Source: Pelodictyon phaeoclathratiforme BU-1
GTDB taxonomy: Bacteria; Bacteroidota; Chlorobiia; Chlorobiales; Chlorobiaceae
DNA length: 64,000 nt
Direction of reading: 5' to 3'
NCBI RefSeq assembly: GCF_000020645.1
Contig: NC_011060.1
Coordinates: forward strand, 370,501 to 434,500
Every line of letters begins with the position of its first letter. Position 1 is the stretch's first letter. The position numbers and the translations under genes were made by a program. The notes beneath the pieces were generated by a model. The model worked only from the letters and a program-made list of their open reading frames with translations, did not search any database and was not told where the DNA came from. This document shows positions 18,066 to 26,366 of this stretch, in pieces.

Positions 18066-18335
18066 ATGAGCCTGACAAAAGAGTTTAAAGCCGACGTAAT
18101 CAAGCAGTTTGGCGCTTCAGAGAAGAATACCGGAAAATCCGAGGTTCAGGTTGCCTTATATACCCGTAGAATCAGCGATCTTACTGGACATTTGCAGTTG
18201 CACCCGAAAGACAAGCATTCGCGTCGCGGATTGCTGATGCTTGTGGCAAAGCGCAAGAAAATGCTGAATTACGTGAAAAATATCGATATTGATCGTTATC
18301 GCAAAGTGATAGCTGAACTTGATCTTCGCAAGTAA
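18066..18335 (+). CDS. rpsO: 30S ribosomal protein S15
   Basis: 89 aa, the exact family length. It binds 16S rRNA at the three-way junction of the central domain. FGASEKNTGKSEVQVALYT and HPKDKHSRRGLLMLVAKRKK are invariant family segments. It closes the rimP-rpsO gene order and is followed by a stem-loop at 18368. Confidence 0.98.
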   Translation: MSLTKEFKADVIKQFGASEKNTGKSEVQVALYTRRISDLTGHLQLHPKDKHSRRGLLMLVAKRKKMLNYVKNIDIDRYRKVIAELDLRK

Positions 18336-18367
18336 GAGAGCCGTCGCAACTTATTTTGCCCCGATCT

Positions 18368-18389
18368 CTGCAGGGTTTTTGCCCTGCAG
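18368..18389 (+). terminator. Stem-loop after rpsO
   Basis: CTGCAGGG and CCCTGCAG pair as an 8-bp stem around TTTTTG. The run after the stem (TTATCTCTTT) is only partly T-rich, so termination may be incomplete and some transcripts may continue into yicC 37 bp later. Confidence 0.5.
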
Positions 18390-18425
18390 GTTATCTCTTT
18401 AACCAGGAATGCAGCAGGAAACACT

Positions 18426-19313
18426 ATGTTGGAAAGCATGACCGGATATGGCAGCGCGGAGTCAGTTGAAAGCGGTGTCCGGACTCTTGTGGAGTTACGG
18501 TCAGTAAATAACCGTTTTGCTGAAATCAGTGTCAAGTTGCCCCGCCAATTACTCTCGTTTGAACTCGAAGTCAGGGAGATGATTCGTGCCCATTTTCAGA
18601 GGGGTAAAATCGCCGCTTTCATTCAAATTCAGCTTGATGATGCACAACCCATACCCGTCAGCATCAATACTGCGAAAGTAAAAGCCTACAAAGAGTTGCT
18701 CGATACCCTCAACAGGGAAGCCGGTTTTGGAACCCCTGTTCTTCTTGAGCATCTGTTGCGGTTTCCAGAAATATTTGATAATGGTACGACTTCACTCGAT
18801 CAAGTCGATCAGCATTGGCCATTTGTAAAAAATCTGCTGCAGGAAGCAATAGAACGGCTCAAGGCAATGCGGCGCCGGGAAGGCGAAGAGCTTTCGATCG
18901 ACTTCAGAGGAAGAATAGCCGAAATCGAAAACACGCTTAAACTCATCACCTTGCTCGCGGCTGATAACCTTGAAGCGGTACGAACAAGGCTGGCTGCAAA
19001 AGTGGAAGCTGTTGCCGGAAAGGATTTGGTTTACAGCCGTGACCGTCTTGAAATGGAGTTGGTTCTTGCCGCCGACAAGCTCGACATTACCGAAGAGCTG
19101 ACCCGTTTTGCCAGCCACAATAAATTTTTTATTGAAGAGTTGCAGAACGACGAGAGTGGTACCGGAAGGAAACTCAATTTTCTGCTTCAGGAACAGTTGC
19201 GCGAAGCAAATACGATTGCATCAAAATCCCAGAATGCGGAAATATCCCAGAAAATTGTTCAGATCAAGGAAGATCTTGAAAAAATCAGGGAGCAATTGCA
19301 AAATATAGAGTAA
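18426..19313 (+). CDS. YicC/YloC family endoribonuclease
   Basis: 295 aa. The N-terminus MLESMTGYGSAE and LVELRSVNNRF are the YicC signature; the C-terminal DUF1732 part reads GRKLNFLLQEQLREANTIAS and ends in a coiled-coil-like helix. Members of this family have been reported as endoribonucleases (YicC, YloC). The neighbourhood yicC-gmk-rpoZ is conserved in many bacteria. gmk starts 4 bp after its stop. Confidence 0.85.
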   Translation: MLESMTGYGSAESVESGVRTLVELRSVNNRFAEISVKLPRQLLSFELEVREMIRAHFQRGKIAAFIQIQLDDAQPIPVSINTAKVKAYKELLDTLNREAGFGTPVLLEHLLRFPEIFDNGTTSLDQVDQHWPFVKNLLQEAIERLKAMRRREGEELSIDFRGRIAEIENTLKLITLLAADNLEAVRTRLAAKVEAVAGKDLVYSRDRLEMELVLAADKLDITEELTRFASHNKFFIEELQNDESGTGRKLNFLLQEQLREANTIASKSQNAEISQKIVQIKEDLEKIREQLQNIE

Positions 19314-19317
19314 TGCT

Positions 19318-19902
19318 ATGGTTGACGCCTTGCAGCACAAGGGTAAATTAATTGTCTTTTCCGCGCCATCAGGTACGGGAAAGTCCACTATTGCCACAAT
19401 GGTGCTTGAGCGCATCCCCAATATACAGTTTTCGGTATCCGCCACAACCCGGACGAAAAGAGCTGGGGAGCAGGAGGGGGTTAACTACTATTTTCTCACC
19501 AGAGAGGAATTTGAGGAAAAGATTCGTAACGGTGGCTTTATTGAACATGAGTTCTTTTTTGGAAACCATTACGGTACGCTGCTCGACAAAACAGAACAGA
19601 TCATTGATAGAGGCACCCATATGCTGCTTGATCTTGATGTGAAGGGAGCGATGAATGTGCGGCAGCTTTTCCCTGGTAACTCATTATTGCTCTTTTTAAA
19701 ACCTCCGAGTATAGAGGTTTTGGAAGAGAGACTTAAAGGGCGGGAGAGTGAAGATGAAGAGAGTCTGAAAGCGCGGCTTGAGCGGGCCCGGCTGGAGCTG
19801 GGTTATGCAGACCGCTTTGATGAGGTGATTGTGAACGATCATCTCGACGACGCGGTTGAAGCGGTCACAGCGATAGTCAGCAAATTTCTTTCAAACACGT
19901 AA
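19318..19902 (+). CDS. gmk: Guanylate kinase
   Basis: Phosphorylates GMP to GDP with ATP. 194 aa. P-loop FSAPSGTGKSTIA, GMP-binding SATTRTKRAGEQEGVNYYF and LDLDVKGAMNVR are all present, with the lid region REEFEEKIRNGGFIEHEF. Start ATG 19318. In the yicC-gmk-rpoZ set. Confidence 0.97.
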   Translation: MVDALQHKGKLIVFSAPSGTGKSTIATMVLERIPNIQFSVSATTRTKRAGEQEGVNYYFLTREEFEEKIRNGGFIEHEFFFGNHYGTLLDKTEQIIDRGTHMLLDLDVKGAMNVRQLFPGNSLLLFLKPPSIEVLEERLKGRESEDEESLKARLERARLELGYADRFDEVIVNDHLDDAVEAVTAIVSKFLSNT

Positions 19903-19913
19903 AAAAAAGTACA

Positions 19914-20267
19914 ATGCCGGTTAAACCTGTTGATCTGAATAAATTGAGAAGTGCGCACTCGAACCTGTACGAGACCGTAGTCGCCATTTCCAAAAAAGCA
20001 AAGAGATTACATGACGAAGAGCGGGCAGAACTTGAAGACAAGCTTCTTCCCTATAAAGAGATGATTCGCAACCCCAGCAGTGAATCAGAATCAGACAAGA
20101 TATTCCCTGAACAGATAGCGATCAGTCTTGAATTTGAAGTTCGTGAGAAGTCATCGCATAAAGCTGTTGCCGACTACTTCGCGCAGAAATACAATTACAC
20201 GCTGGAAAAACCGGCAGAAAAAAAGATCATTCAAGTAGAAGAAGATGATGAAACTGACGGGGATTAG
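19914..20267 (+). CDS. rpoZ: RNA polymerase omega subunit (Rpb6-like)
   Basis: 117 aa. VDLNKLRSAHSNLYETVVAISKKAKRL (a run shown here only as a description of residues 6-32) fits the Rpb6/omega fold of the Bacteroidetes/Chlorobi type, longer and more acidic than E. coli omega. Position right after gmk supports the call. It helps assemble the beta' subunit. An acidic tail EEDDETDGD ends the protein. The next gene starts inside its last codons. Confidence 0.8.
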   Translation: MPVKPVDLNKLRSAHSNLYETVVAISKKAKRLHDEERAELEDKLLPYKEMIRNPSSESESDKIFPEQIAISLEFEVREKSSHKAVADYFAQKYNYTLEKPAEKKIIQVEEDDETDGD

Positions 20268-20745
20268 TCAGATAACCCTTCGCGTCAATGATTTGCGCAG
20301 CGCTGAAGAATTTTATGGTGGCATTCTTGGTCTCAAGCTTGACCACAGGGTAGGTGCAAACATTACCTACCTGCGTATCAATTCTGATCTGCTGGTGCTG
20401 GTCAAAGCCGAAACCCCTGGATCCCCCGACGCGCGGGATATACGGGTGGATCATTTTGGATTTCGGCTTGCCTCAGACGCCGAAGTAGATGCGGCAGCGC
20501 TCTATCTTGATGAGTGTGGCGTGCATATGGTGACCCGTCCCGCCCATCGCAGGGAGGGCAGAGCCTTTTTTGTCATGGATCCTGATGGAAATTTGGTCGA
20601 ATTTTACTCCATGCACGAAAGCGGCATACAGGGAGAGAGCATAAAAGATATTGATTTGCTTGCTCCCGACTCTTTCGTAACGGGAACCCGTAAAAAGACA
20701 AAAAAAGAGACAGAGCAGCAAAAACCACGACGCACCCGAAAATAA
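20248..20745 (+). CDS. VOC (glyoxalase/dioxygenase fold) family protein
   Basis: A 165-aa single-domain vicinal-oxygen-chelate protein. Two beta-alpha-beta-beta-beta halves are visible: ITLRVNDLRSAEEFYGGILG and VDHFGFRLASDAEVDAAAL, with FFVMDPDGNLVEFYSM at the metal-ligand Glu position. A lysine-rich tail (KKTKKETEQQKPRRTRK) is unusual for the fold. The reaction is unknown. It overlaps rpoZ by about 20 bp, and a terminator follows. Confidence 0.7.
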   Translation: MKLTGISQITLRVNDLRSAEEFYGGILGLKLDHRVGANITYLRINSDLLVLVKAETPGSPDARDIRVDHFGFRLASDAEVDAAALYLDECGVHMVTRPAHRREGRAFFVMDPDGNLVEFYSMHESGIQGESIKDIDLLAPDSFVTGTRKKTKKETEQQKPRRTRK

Positions 20746-20755
20746 GATTCTGTTT

Positions 20756-20779
20756 GCCCCGACTTGTCGGGGCTTTTCC
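20756..20779 (+). terminator. Rho-independent terminator after the VOC gene
   Basis: GCCCCGAC/GTCGGGGC form an 8-bp GC-rich stem with a TT tip at 20756-20773, followed by TTTTCC and more T. It lies between convergent genes and may serve both strands, since the minus side also reads out through an A/T-rich arm. Confidence 0.8.
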
Positions 20780-20789
20780 TTTTTCACGA

Positions 20790-21548
20790 TTACTCAGTGA
20801 TCGGATTTTTCTTCATCTTTTGCAGCAGCAGTCGTTCTGCATCCAGCAGTTGTTCCGGGGTATTGATACCGAGAATTTCATCCGGATTGTCGGTCTTGAA
20901 AGCATAAACCTGCCTGCCGCTCTGGAAGCAGACGCCGAACACATCAGTCAGATAGTACTCATTCTGTGCATTGTTCGTGTTGATTTTGGCAAGAGCATCA
21001 AAAAGAAGCCGTGCGTTGAAAACGTAAACACCGGAATTGATCTCCCGGACAGAGAGCTCCTCTTTCGAAGCATCCTTTTGTTCCACAATTTTAAGAACAC
21101 TGTCGCCGCTCTCCTGTCGGATGATTCTTCCATATCCGGTTGGGTCATGAAGTTCTGCAGTCAGGACAGTAGCTGCGCCATTTTTTGAACGGTGAAAGGT
21201 GATCAGTTCCCGCAGTGTATCCGGATTGACCAGTGGGGCATCGCCGGAGAGAATAAGTACCTCACCATCAAAATTACTGAGGTGGGTTTCTGCCTGCATG
21301 ATGGCATGACCAGTTCCAAGCTGTGGCTCCTGACGTGCTGCTGTCAGGTAATACCTGGAGGTAGCTTTTACAACCAGTTCTGCCTGGTGTCCGACAATAA
21401 GGATGGTTTTGTCGGGATCAAGAGTGCTCGCTGTATCAAGAACATACTCGATAAGAGGGCGCCCATTGGCCAGATGAAGCACCTTGGGCAGATCTGACTG
21501 CATTCGGGTGCCTTTTCCTGCGGCCATAATGATGATTGCAAGTGCCAT
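20790..21548 (-). CDS. NTP transferase, GlmU-type N-acetylglucosamine-1-phosphate uridylyltransferase
   Basis: 252 aa with the pyrophosphorylase fold: IIMAAGKGTRMQSDLPKVLH (activation loop, GxGxRM and the conserved Lys), EPQLGTGHAIMQAE, ILSGDAPLVNPDTL and NSGVYVFNA. Makes a UDP-sugar, most likely UDP-GlcNAc, for peptidoglycan and LPS. The left-handed beta-helix acetyltransferase domain of full GlmU (about 450 aa) is absent, so acetylation of GlcN-1-P would need another protein. Last gene of the ompH-lptC-panD group on this strand. Confidence 0.75.
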   Translation of the reverse strand: MALAIIIMAAGKGTRMQSDLPKVLHLANGRPLIEYVLDTASTLDPDKTILIVGHQAELVVKATSRYYLTAARQEPQLGTGHAIMQAETHLSNFDGEVLILSGDAPLVNPDTLRELITFHRSKNGAATVLTAELHDPTGYGRIIRQESGDSVLKIVEQKDASKEELSVREINSGVYVFNARLLFDALAKINTNNAQNEYYLTDVFGVCFQSGRQVYAFKTDNPDEILGINTPEQLLDAERLLLQKMKKNPITE

Positions 21549-21583
21549 TGATTGCTCTGTCTTGTGGGGTATAGAGGAGGGAA

Positions 21584-21970
21584 TTATGATAACGGTTCAT
21601 CCTGTTCGCCTACATGATGCCGGGACTTCGGATTGTTCTCCTTGTCGACAATAAGAACCATCGGTTTATAGTTTCTCGCTTCGGCCTCATCCATGAGGGC
21701 AAAGGTCATGATGATGATTTCATCACCAACCAGAGCACATCTGGCAGCCGCTCCGTTGAGCTGAATTTCTCTTGAGCCATGAGCGCCCTTGATGATATAG
21801 GTTTCAAAACGCTCCCCGTTATTGTTGTTGACAACAAGAACTTTTTCGTTGGGAATCATATCGACCATCTCAAGAAGCTCATTATCAATGGTGATGCTCC
21901 CTTCATATTCGAGATCGCCACTGGTCACGATAGCGTTGTGGATTTTTGATTTCAGGATGTGTAATTTCAT
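21584..21970 (-). CDS. panD: Aspartate 1-decarboxylase
   Basis: Makes beta-alanine from aspartate for pantothenate and CoA. 128 aa. The self-cleavage site Gly-Ser that yields the pyruvoyl group is seen in [14 protein letters not shown]. The N-terminus [16 protein letters not shown] and [20 protein letters not shown] are standard. It starts 16 bp after the lptC stop, an unusual partner for envelope genes. Confidence 0.96.
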
Positions 21971-21986
21971 GAACAGACTAACTTCA

Positions 21987-22535
21987 TTATTGTTTTATAA
22001 ATGACTCTCCGCTTCCCCGGAAAATCCGATACCTTCTCAAGGCTTGATCGGTCTCAAAGCCCTCTCCCCGAATAGTTTCCCCAGGTCTGGTAATGGTAAC
22101 AAACCTCTCCGAACGAATCATTTTATCTTTTGCGGTTCGTTTGACGTACTCGGTCTTTATCACTGTCGAGCCTTCCGAGGTGATGATAACATTCCCTTCG
22201 GCCTCAATATCCTGATTGTCATGAACGACTGCCTTTCCGGCACTGATGGTCGTCGTTGTATGGCCATTGATGTCAAAGAGGTCAACCCTGACCCCCTGGT
22301 CAAGGTGATGTTCACTACTCTTGTTTTTTCGGTATTCCGCGCCGTGTCCCGCTTCAATGACTCCACGCCTGACTCCGTTTTCTGTAAGAGCAATCCTGAC
22401 CTTCCAGCTCTCCTGAACGGGATGGTCAAGACCAATGAAGCCTGTTTCGGGAGAGCGGCGCTCCTTGACCGGATTGCCGCATCCCGATAGCATAATCAGA
22501 ACAACATGCAGAAAAAGAACGATAACTCTTTTCAA
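21987..22535 (-). CDS. lptC: LptC-like LPS export lipoprotein
   Basis: 182 aa. A signal peptide ends in the lipobox MLSGC, so the protein is probably lipid-anchored at the periplasmic side. The remainder has the OstA/LptC beta pattern: [20 protein letters not shown], then [20 protein letters not shown] and [15 protein letters not shown]. It would link the LptFG transporter to LptA. It lies 12 bp after ompH. E. coli LptC keeps an uncleaved N-terminal helix, so the lipobox is a lineage feature. Confidence 0.75.
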
Positions 22536-22547
22536 ATCAGGAGATCA

Positions 22548-23075
22548 TTACTTGATATTCAACTGGTTCATCACCTTGAAGGTGAGATCATTTTCAGGTG
22601 CCACATAGATGGCAATATTTTTTTCAAGCACCAGCGAAAATCCCTCTTTTTGTGCTATAGCCTCAACAGCAGCCAATACTTTCTGGCGAATCGGAATAAG
22701 CAGTTCCTGCTGTTTCTTTTCAACGAGACCTCCACGTCCGAACTTCTCCTGCCGATATTTGTCGATAGCCATCGCTTTTGCCCCAATCTCTTTTTCCTTC
22801 AGCTCTCTTGCAGCTTTTGACAGAGAGCCTGCCTGTTGGCTATATGCGGCCACTAATTTCTGATACTCCTGGGTCAGGCGATCGAGCTCTTTCTGTAACG
22901 GAGCGGCTGTTGTCTGCAAGGTAAGATCAGCCTGTTTTGTTTCCGGCAGTTGCTGCAGGATTTTTCCTGAATCGACCACACTGACTTTTCCTGTCTCCTG
23001 TGCGGCAAAGGATTGAGGGGCAACAAGCACCATACTCAAGCCAACCGCCATAACGATACGGCGAGACATTTTCAT
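22548..23075 (-). CDS. OmpH/Skp family periplasmic chaperone
   Basis: About 175 aa. The signal peptide MKMSRRIVMAVGLSMVLVAP ends near SFA-AQ. VSVVDSGKILQQLPETKQAD and a long heptad-rich helix (residues about 55-125) are typical of Skp, which holds unfolded outer-membrane proteins. The frame extends upstream to 23099; ATG 23075 is favoured by AGGGAAA 5 nt before it. A perfect TTGACA is found about 55 nt upstream. First gene of ompH-lptC-panD. Confidence 0.85.
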   Translation of the reverse strand: MKMSRRIVMAVGLSMVLVAPQSFAAQETGKVSVVDSGKILQQLPETKQADLTLQTTAAPLQKELDRLTQEYQKLVAAYSQQAGSLSKAARELKEKEIGAKAMAIDKYRQEKFGRGGLVEKKQQELLIPIRQKVLAAVEAIAQKEGFSLVLEKNIAIYVAPENDLTFKVMNQLNIK

Positions 23076-23449
23076 AAATTTCCCTGAATGAATCATCAAT
23101 TTTAAAGTTTAAAAGTTAGCGGATTAACAGTGTCAAGATCTTTTGAATGCGCAAATGGTCACAATCAGACCTCCAAAGGTAAGAATTCCATGGTAAAAAA
23201 CTACAAAAAGCTGAAAAACCATTAGGCCCCAACGAGCCATTGCATTAAAAGAAATCAATCTATCTTATTCAATTATTTTGGTTTAAAAAAACGCAGGCCA
23301 AACTGTTGACAGTTCCTCTCCGGGCCAAAATGCCTGTACATGATCTCTTCAGTTGCGTTGTAACGCTTCGTTTCTTTTGAAAGCATTTATGTGTATTATC
23401 AAGATGAGTTATAGAACCTCTCCCCGTCGTTCAATAAATAAAAATAATA
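23076..23449. other. Intergenic region between ompH and the FkbM gene
   Basis: About 370 bp without a convincing gene. It must hold both divergent promoters. On the minus strand TTGACA (plus 23131-23136 region) precedes ompH with only a weak TTTAAA at about the right distance. On the plus strand CTGTTGACAG is a short palindrome. No repeat, RNA or riboswitch was recognised. Confidence 0.5.
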
Positions 23450-24169
23450 ATGGGTTTTTACAGTAAAATCAAAACACGCGTTCGACAGCTTTTCGGCCAC
23501 GAAGTAACTGCTCGGGTTGAGCTTCAATGCGAGTGCTGTAATATTCATGACTGGCGCATTTGTCCTGTGGGTATTGACCGGAATAGTGAGGTTTTTTCAC
23601 TTGGAGTAGGCGATGATATCGGGTTTGATAAAGGTTTGATTGTCGCCTATAACTGCAATGTTCATGCTTTTGATCCGACACCGCGATGGATTGAGTGGAT
23701 CAAATCTCAGGATCTTTCTCCGCAATTTCATTTTTATCCCTATGCGATTGGCGGAAGGGACGGTAGAATGAAACTTTTTCCTCGTATGCCGAAAGGCAAG
23801 CCTTCATCAACGATGCTTACAGTCATGAATGAAGGAGCTAAAGATGAAGGGGACGGTATAGATGTAACGGTCAAAAGACTTTCAACATTGATGGCGGAGC
23901 TTGGTGTTTCTCATATTGATATTCTTAAAATGGATATTGAGGCTGCCGAATATGAAGTTATTGATGATTTTCTTGCAGCTCAACTTTCGGTTTATCAACT
24001 TTTGGTAGAGTTTCATCATCGATTTTCATCAGTGCCGTTGCAGAAAACAAGAGATACCCTTGATAAATTGTATAAGGCCGGGTACAGGATTTTCTATATC
24101 ACTGAAAAAGCAAGGGAGTACTCTTTTATTCATCTTGATACGTATGAAAAGTATCTCCGCGAAGCTTGA
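23450..24169 (+). CDS. FkbM family methyltransferase
   Basis: 239 aa. The SAM-binding fold is seen as VFSLGVGDDIGFDKGLI, then HAFDPTPRWIEWI and FYPYAIGGRDGRMKLF, with HIDILKMDIEAAEYEVIDDF as the FkbM motif and LVEFHHRF near the end. Such enzymes O-methylate sugars or other small groups, often on surface glycans. It stands alone and converges on dprA. Confidence 0.85.
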   Translation: MGFYSKIKTRVRQLFGHEVTARVELQCECCNIHDWRICPVGIDRNSEVFSLGVGDDIGFDKGLIVAYNCNVHAFDPTPRWIEWIKSQDLSPQFHFYPYAIGGRDGRMKLFPRMPKGKPSSTMLTVMNEGAKDEGDGIDVTVKRLSTLMAELGVSHIDILKMDIEAAEYEVIDDFLAAQLSVYQLLVEFHHRFSSVPLQKTRDTLDKLYKAGYRIFYITEKAREYSFIHLDTYEKYLREA

Positions 24170-24186
24170 GTGGGGGAATGCGATTC

Positions 24187-25338
24187 TTATAAAAACTTTT
24201 TTTGGAAAAACTGTCCCGCCTGTTGCACAACCGCCGCTTTCAATTCAAGTTCAAACAGGTGCACCAGAAGCGAGGAGACATCAATACCTGATGCGACGGC
24301 AAGGGTATCGATGTGGATTGGTTCCCTCTCCATGCATTGCATGATGGCCTGTTCGATCGGGGTCAATGTGCCTTGCTGAGAGTTATCCTGCAAGGCTGGT
24401 CTGGAACACTTTTCTGCGAATTGCGGCCCAAGTTCAGTCAGGATATCATCAACGCTCATGACCGCTTTGGCTGAACCCTGCTGGATAAGCCGGTTTGTTC
24501 CCCGTGACGTTCGGGAGAAGATGCTTCCTGGCACAGCAAAGACCTCCCGGTTCTGCTCAAGAGCCGAAGATGCCGTGATGAGTGAGCCCCCCTTCAGATC
24601 CGACTCCACCACAATGGTGCCGGAGGTTATGCCCGATATAATTCGATTGCGTTTCGGGAATTTTCCCGGTGTGAGTTCTGAACCAAACCACTCCTCCGAA
24701 ATGAGAGCGCCGTTCTCAACAATTTTCGGCCAGAGTTTTCCTTTTGGATCGGTATAGATGCTCTCCACGCCGCTTGCAAGCACAGCCACCGTTCTTCCCC
24801 CATTTTCCACGGTCGCTGTATGTGCAACCATATCGATACCATAAGCCAGTCCGCTGAAAACAACGACACCACAATTGGCCAGATCACGGCAGAGCAGAGC
24901 CGTAACCTGTTTGCCATATTGCGAGGCATATCTCGTACCGACAACAGCAAGGCCCGGCTGGTTTGTATCAGGCAGCTTTCCCCGCACAAAGAGGCAGGGA
25001 GGCGGATCATAGATCTCTTTTAACAGTGCAGGGTAGTTGGGGTCAAGAATGGTAATCAGCTCAGCGTGGTGGCGCGGCAGTTCAGCAATCTGTTGTTCCG
25101 CACTTGCCAGGGCCTTCTCCCTTGTCTCCGCATGGTGAAGAAAATGGTGCATCTGCCGGGCCAGAGATTCCCCGATGCCCGACACCTGTATAAGCTCTCC
25201 CACGTCGCAGTGGAGTACATCAGCCAGTCGATTATGCAGGAATGTTGTGATCGCCTTGATTCTTGCAGGGCCTATACCCGGAATAAGCGTCAGGGCAAGC
25301 AGCAGAATCCGCTCTTCCATTGCAGCGGGGAGTGACAT
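24187..25338 (-). CDS. dprA: DNA-processing protein DprA
   Basis: Loads RecA on incoming single-stranded DNA in natural transformation. 383 aa: an N-terminal helix-hairpin-helix part (LTLIPGIGPARIKAITTFL), the Rossmann core with VVGTRYASQYGKQVT, FSGLAYGIDMVAHTATVENG and FPKRNRIISGITSGTIVVES, and a C-terminal winged-helix DML1-like part (TPIEQAIMQCMEREPIHIDT). The last gene of the fni-polyprenyl synthase-dprA group; 14 bp separate it from the gene before. Confidence 0.95.
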   Translation of the reverse strand: MSLPAAMEERILLLALTLIPGIGPARIKAITTFLHNRLADVLHCDVGELIQVSGIGESLARQMHHFLHHAETREKALASAEQQIAELPRHHAELITILDPNYPALLKEIYDPPPCLFVRGKLPDTNQPGLAVVGTRYASQYGKQVTALLCRDLANCGVVVFSGLAYGIDMVAHTATVENGGRTVAVLASGVESIYTDPKGKLWPKIVENGALISEEWFGSELTPGKFPKRNRIISGITSGTIVVESDLKGGSLITASSALEQNREVFAVPGSIFSRTSRGTNRLIQQGSAKAVMSVDDILTELGPQFAEKCSRPALQDNSQQGTLTPIEQAIMQCMEREPIHIDTLAVASGIDVSSLLVHLFELELKAAVVQQAGQFFQKKFL

Positions 25339-25352
25339 AGTGCACAGAATGG

Positions 25353-26366
25353 TTAGAAGTCCCTCTTCATCAGAATATTCGCAAATCCTTTAAGATACTC
25401 TCGTCCTTCCGCATAGGGGAGCCCGTCAATTGCCGAGAGCGCCTCTTCGGTCGTACGGTTAATCAGTGATGCCGTCTCTTCCAGGACGCCGCACTGTTGA
25501 TAGATAGCCCTAACCTCAGGAACTCTCTGGGCCTCAATGCCTTTATTGCTGATGATGAAGTTCAGCAGATCACGCTCTTTGCCTGACGTCAATTCAAGAG
25601 AGCGCAGCAAGAGATAGGTTTTTTTACCATTGATGATATCACCGCCAGCCATCTTCCCGGACTTTCCATCTTCGGCCATGATGTCAAGATAATCATCCTG
25701 TATCTGGAACGCCTGGCCAATTTTTTCACCGAAAAGCACCAGACTCCGCAACTGCTCATCCGTCGCATCGCCCGCAACGCCACCAGCTTCAAGAGCGGCT
25801 GAAATAAGCCGTCCGGTTTTCTTTGCGATCATGTCGAGATAGTCGGCAATTGTGGCATCATTTTTCTCTTCAAGCTCTATATCAAGGGCTTGGCCTTCAC
25901 AAATAGTGATATTGGCATCATTGAGAATATGCACCAGCTCTCCATGCCGTTCACTTTGTGCCTCAAGGGCGAGTTCATAGGCGTAGGCAATCATCATATC
26001 ACCCGTGAGGATAGCGGCATTGGTGTTCCACCGCCGGTGCACGGTCGGTCTGCCGTGGCGGAGCTCCGCCTGATCCATGATGTCGTCATGAATCAGGGTG
26101 AAATTATGGAGGATTTCAACCGCAAGTGCAACATTGAGCGCATGTTCCGAAGAGCCGCATACGGCCTCCGAAGCAAGCAGTGTAAGAAACGGACGGATTC
26201 TCTTTCCTTTTCCTTCAAGAATATATCTGGCCGGAGCGTACAGGGTGATCGGGCTCTCCCTGACGAAACAGTTTCCGAGAGCACTATTGATTCTCGACAG
26301 GTAAAGACGGTACTTGTTCTCGACAAGTTCCTGTGTCAGGGCTTCATGCATGGTAAAATCGCTCAT
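25353..26366 (-). CDS. Polyprenyl synthetase (trans-isoprenyl diphosphate synthase)
   Basis: 337 aa. Condenses IPP with allylic diphosphates. The first Asp-rich motif is seen as LIHDDIMDQAELRHGRPT and the second as QIQDDYLDIMAEDGK, with GKGKRIRPFL near the N-terminus. Chain length is uncertain: farnesyl or geranylgeranyl diphosphate are both possible, the latter needed for chlorophyll tails in phototrophs. The start overlaps the fni stop by 4 bp (ATGA), so the isomerase and this synthase are translationally coupled. Confidence 0.9.
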   Translation of the reverse strand: MSDFTMHEALTQELVENKYRLYLSRINSALGNCFVRESPITLYAPARYILEGKGKRIRPFLTLLASEAVCGSSEHALNVALAVEILHNFTLIHDDIMDQAELRHGRPTVHRRWNTNAAILTGDMMIAYAYELALEAQSERHGELVHILNDANITICEGQALDIELEEKNDATIADYLDMIAKKTGRLISAALEAGGVAGDATDEQLRSLVLFGEKIGQAFQIQDDYLDIMAEDGKSGKMAGGDIINGKKTYLLLRSLELTSGKERDLLNFIISNKGIEAQRVPEVRAIYQQCGVLEETASLINRTTEEALSAIDGLPYAEGREYLKGFANILMKRDF

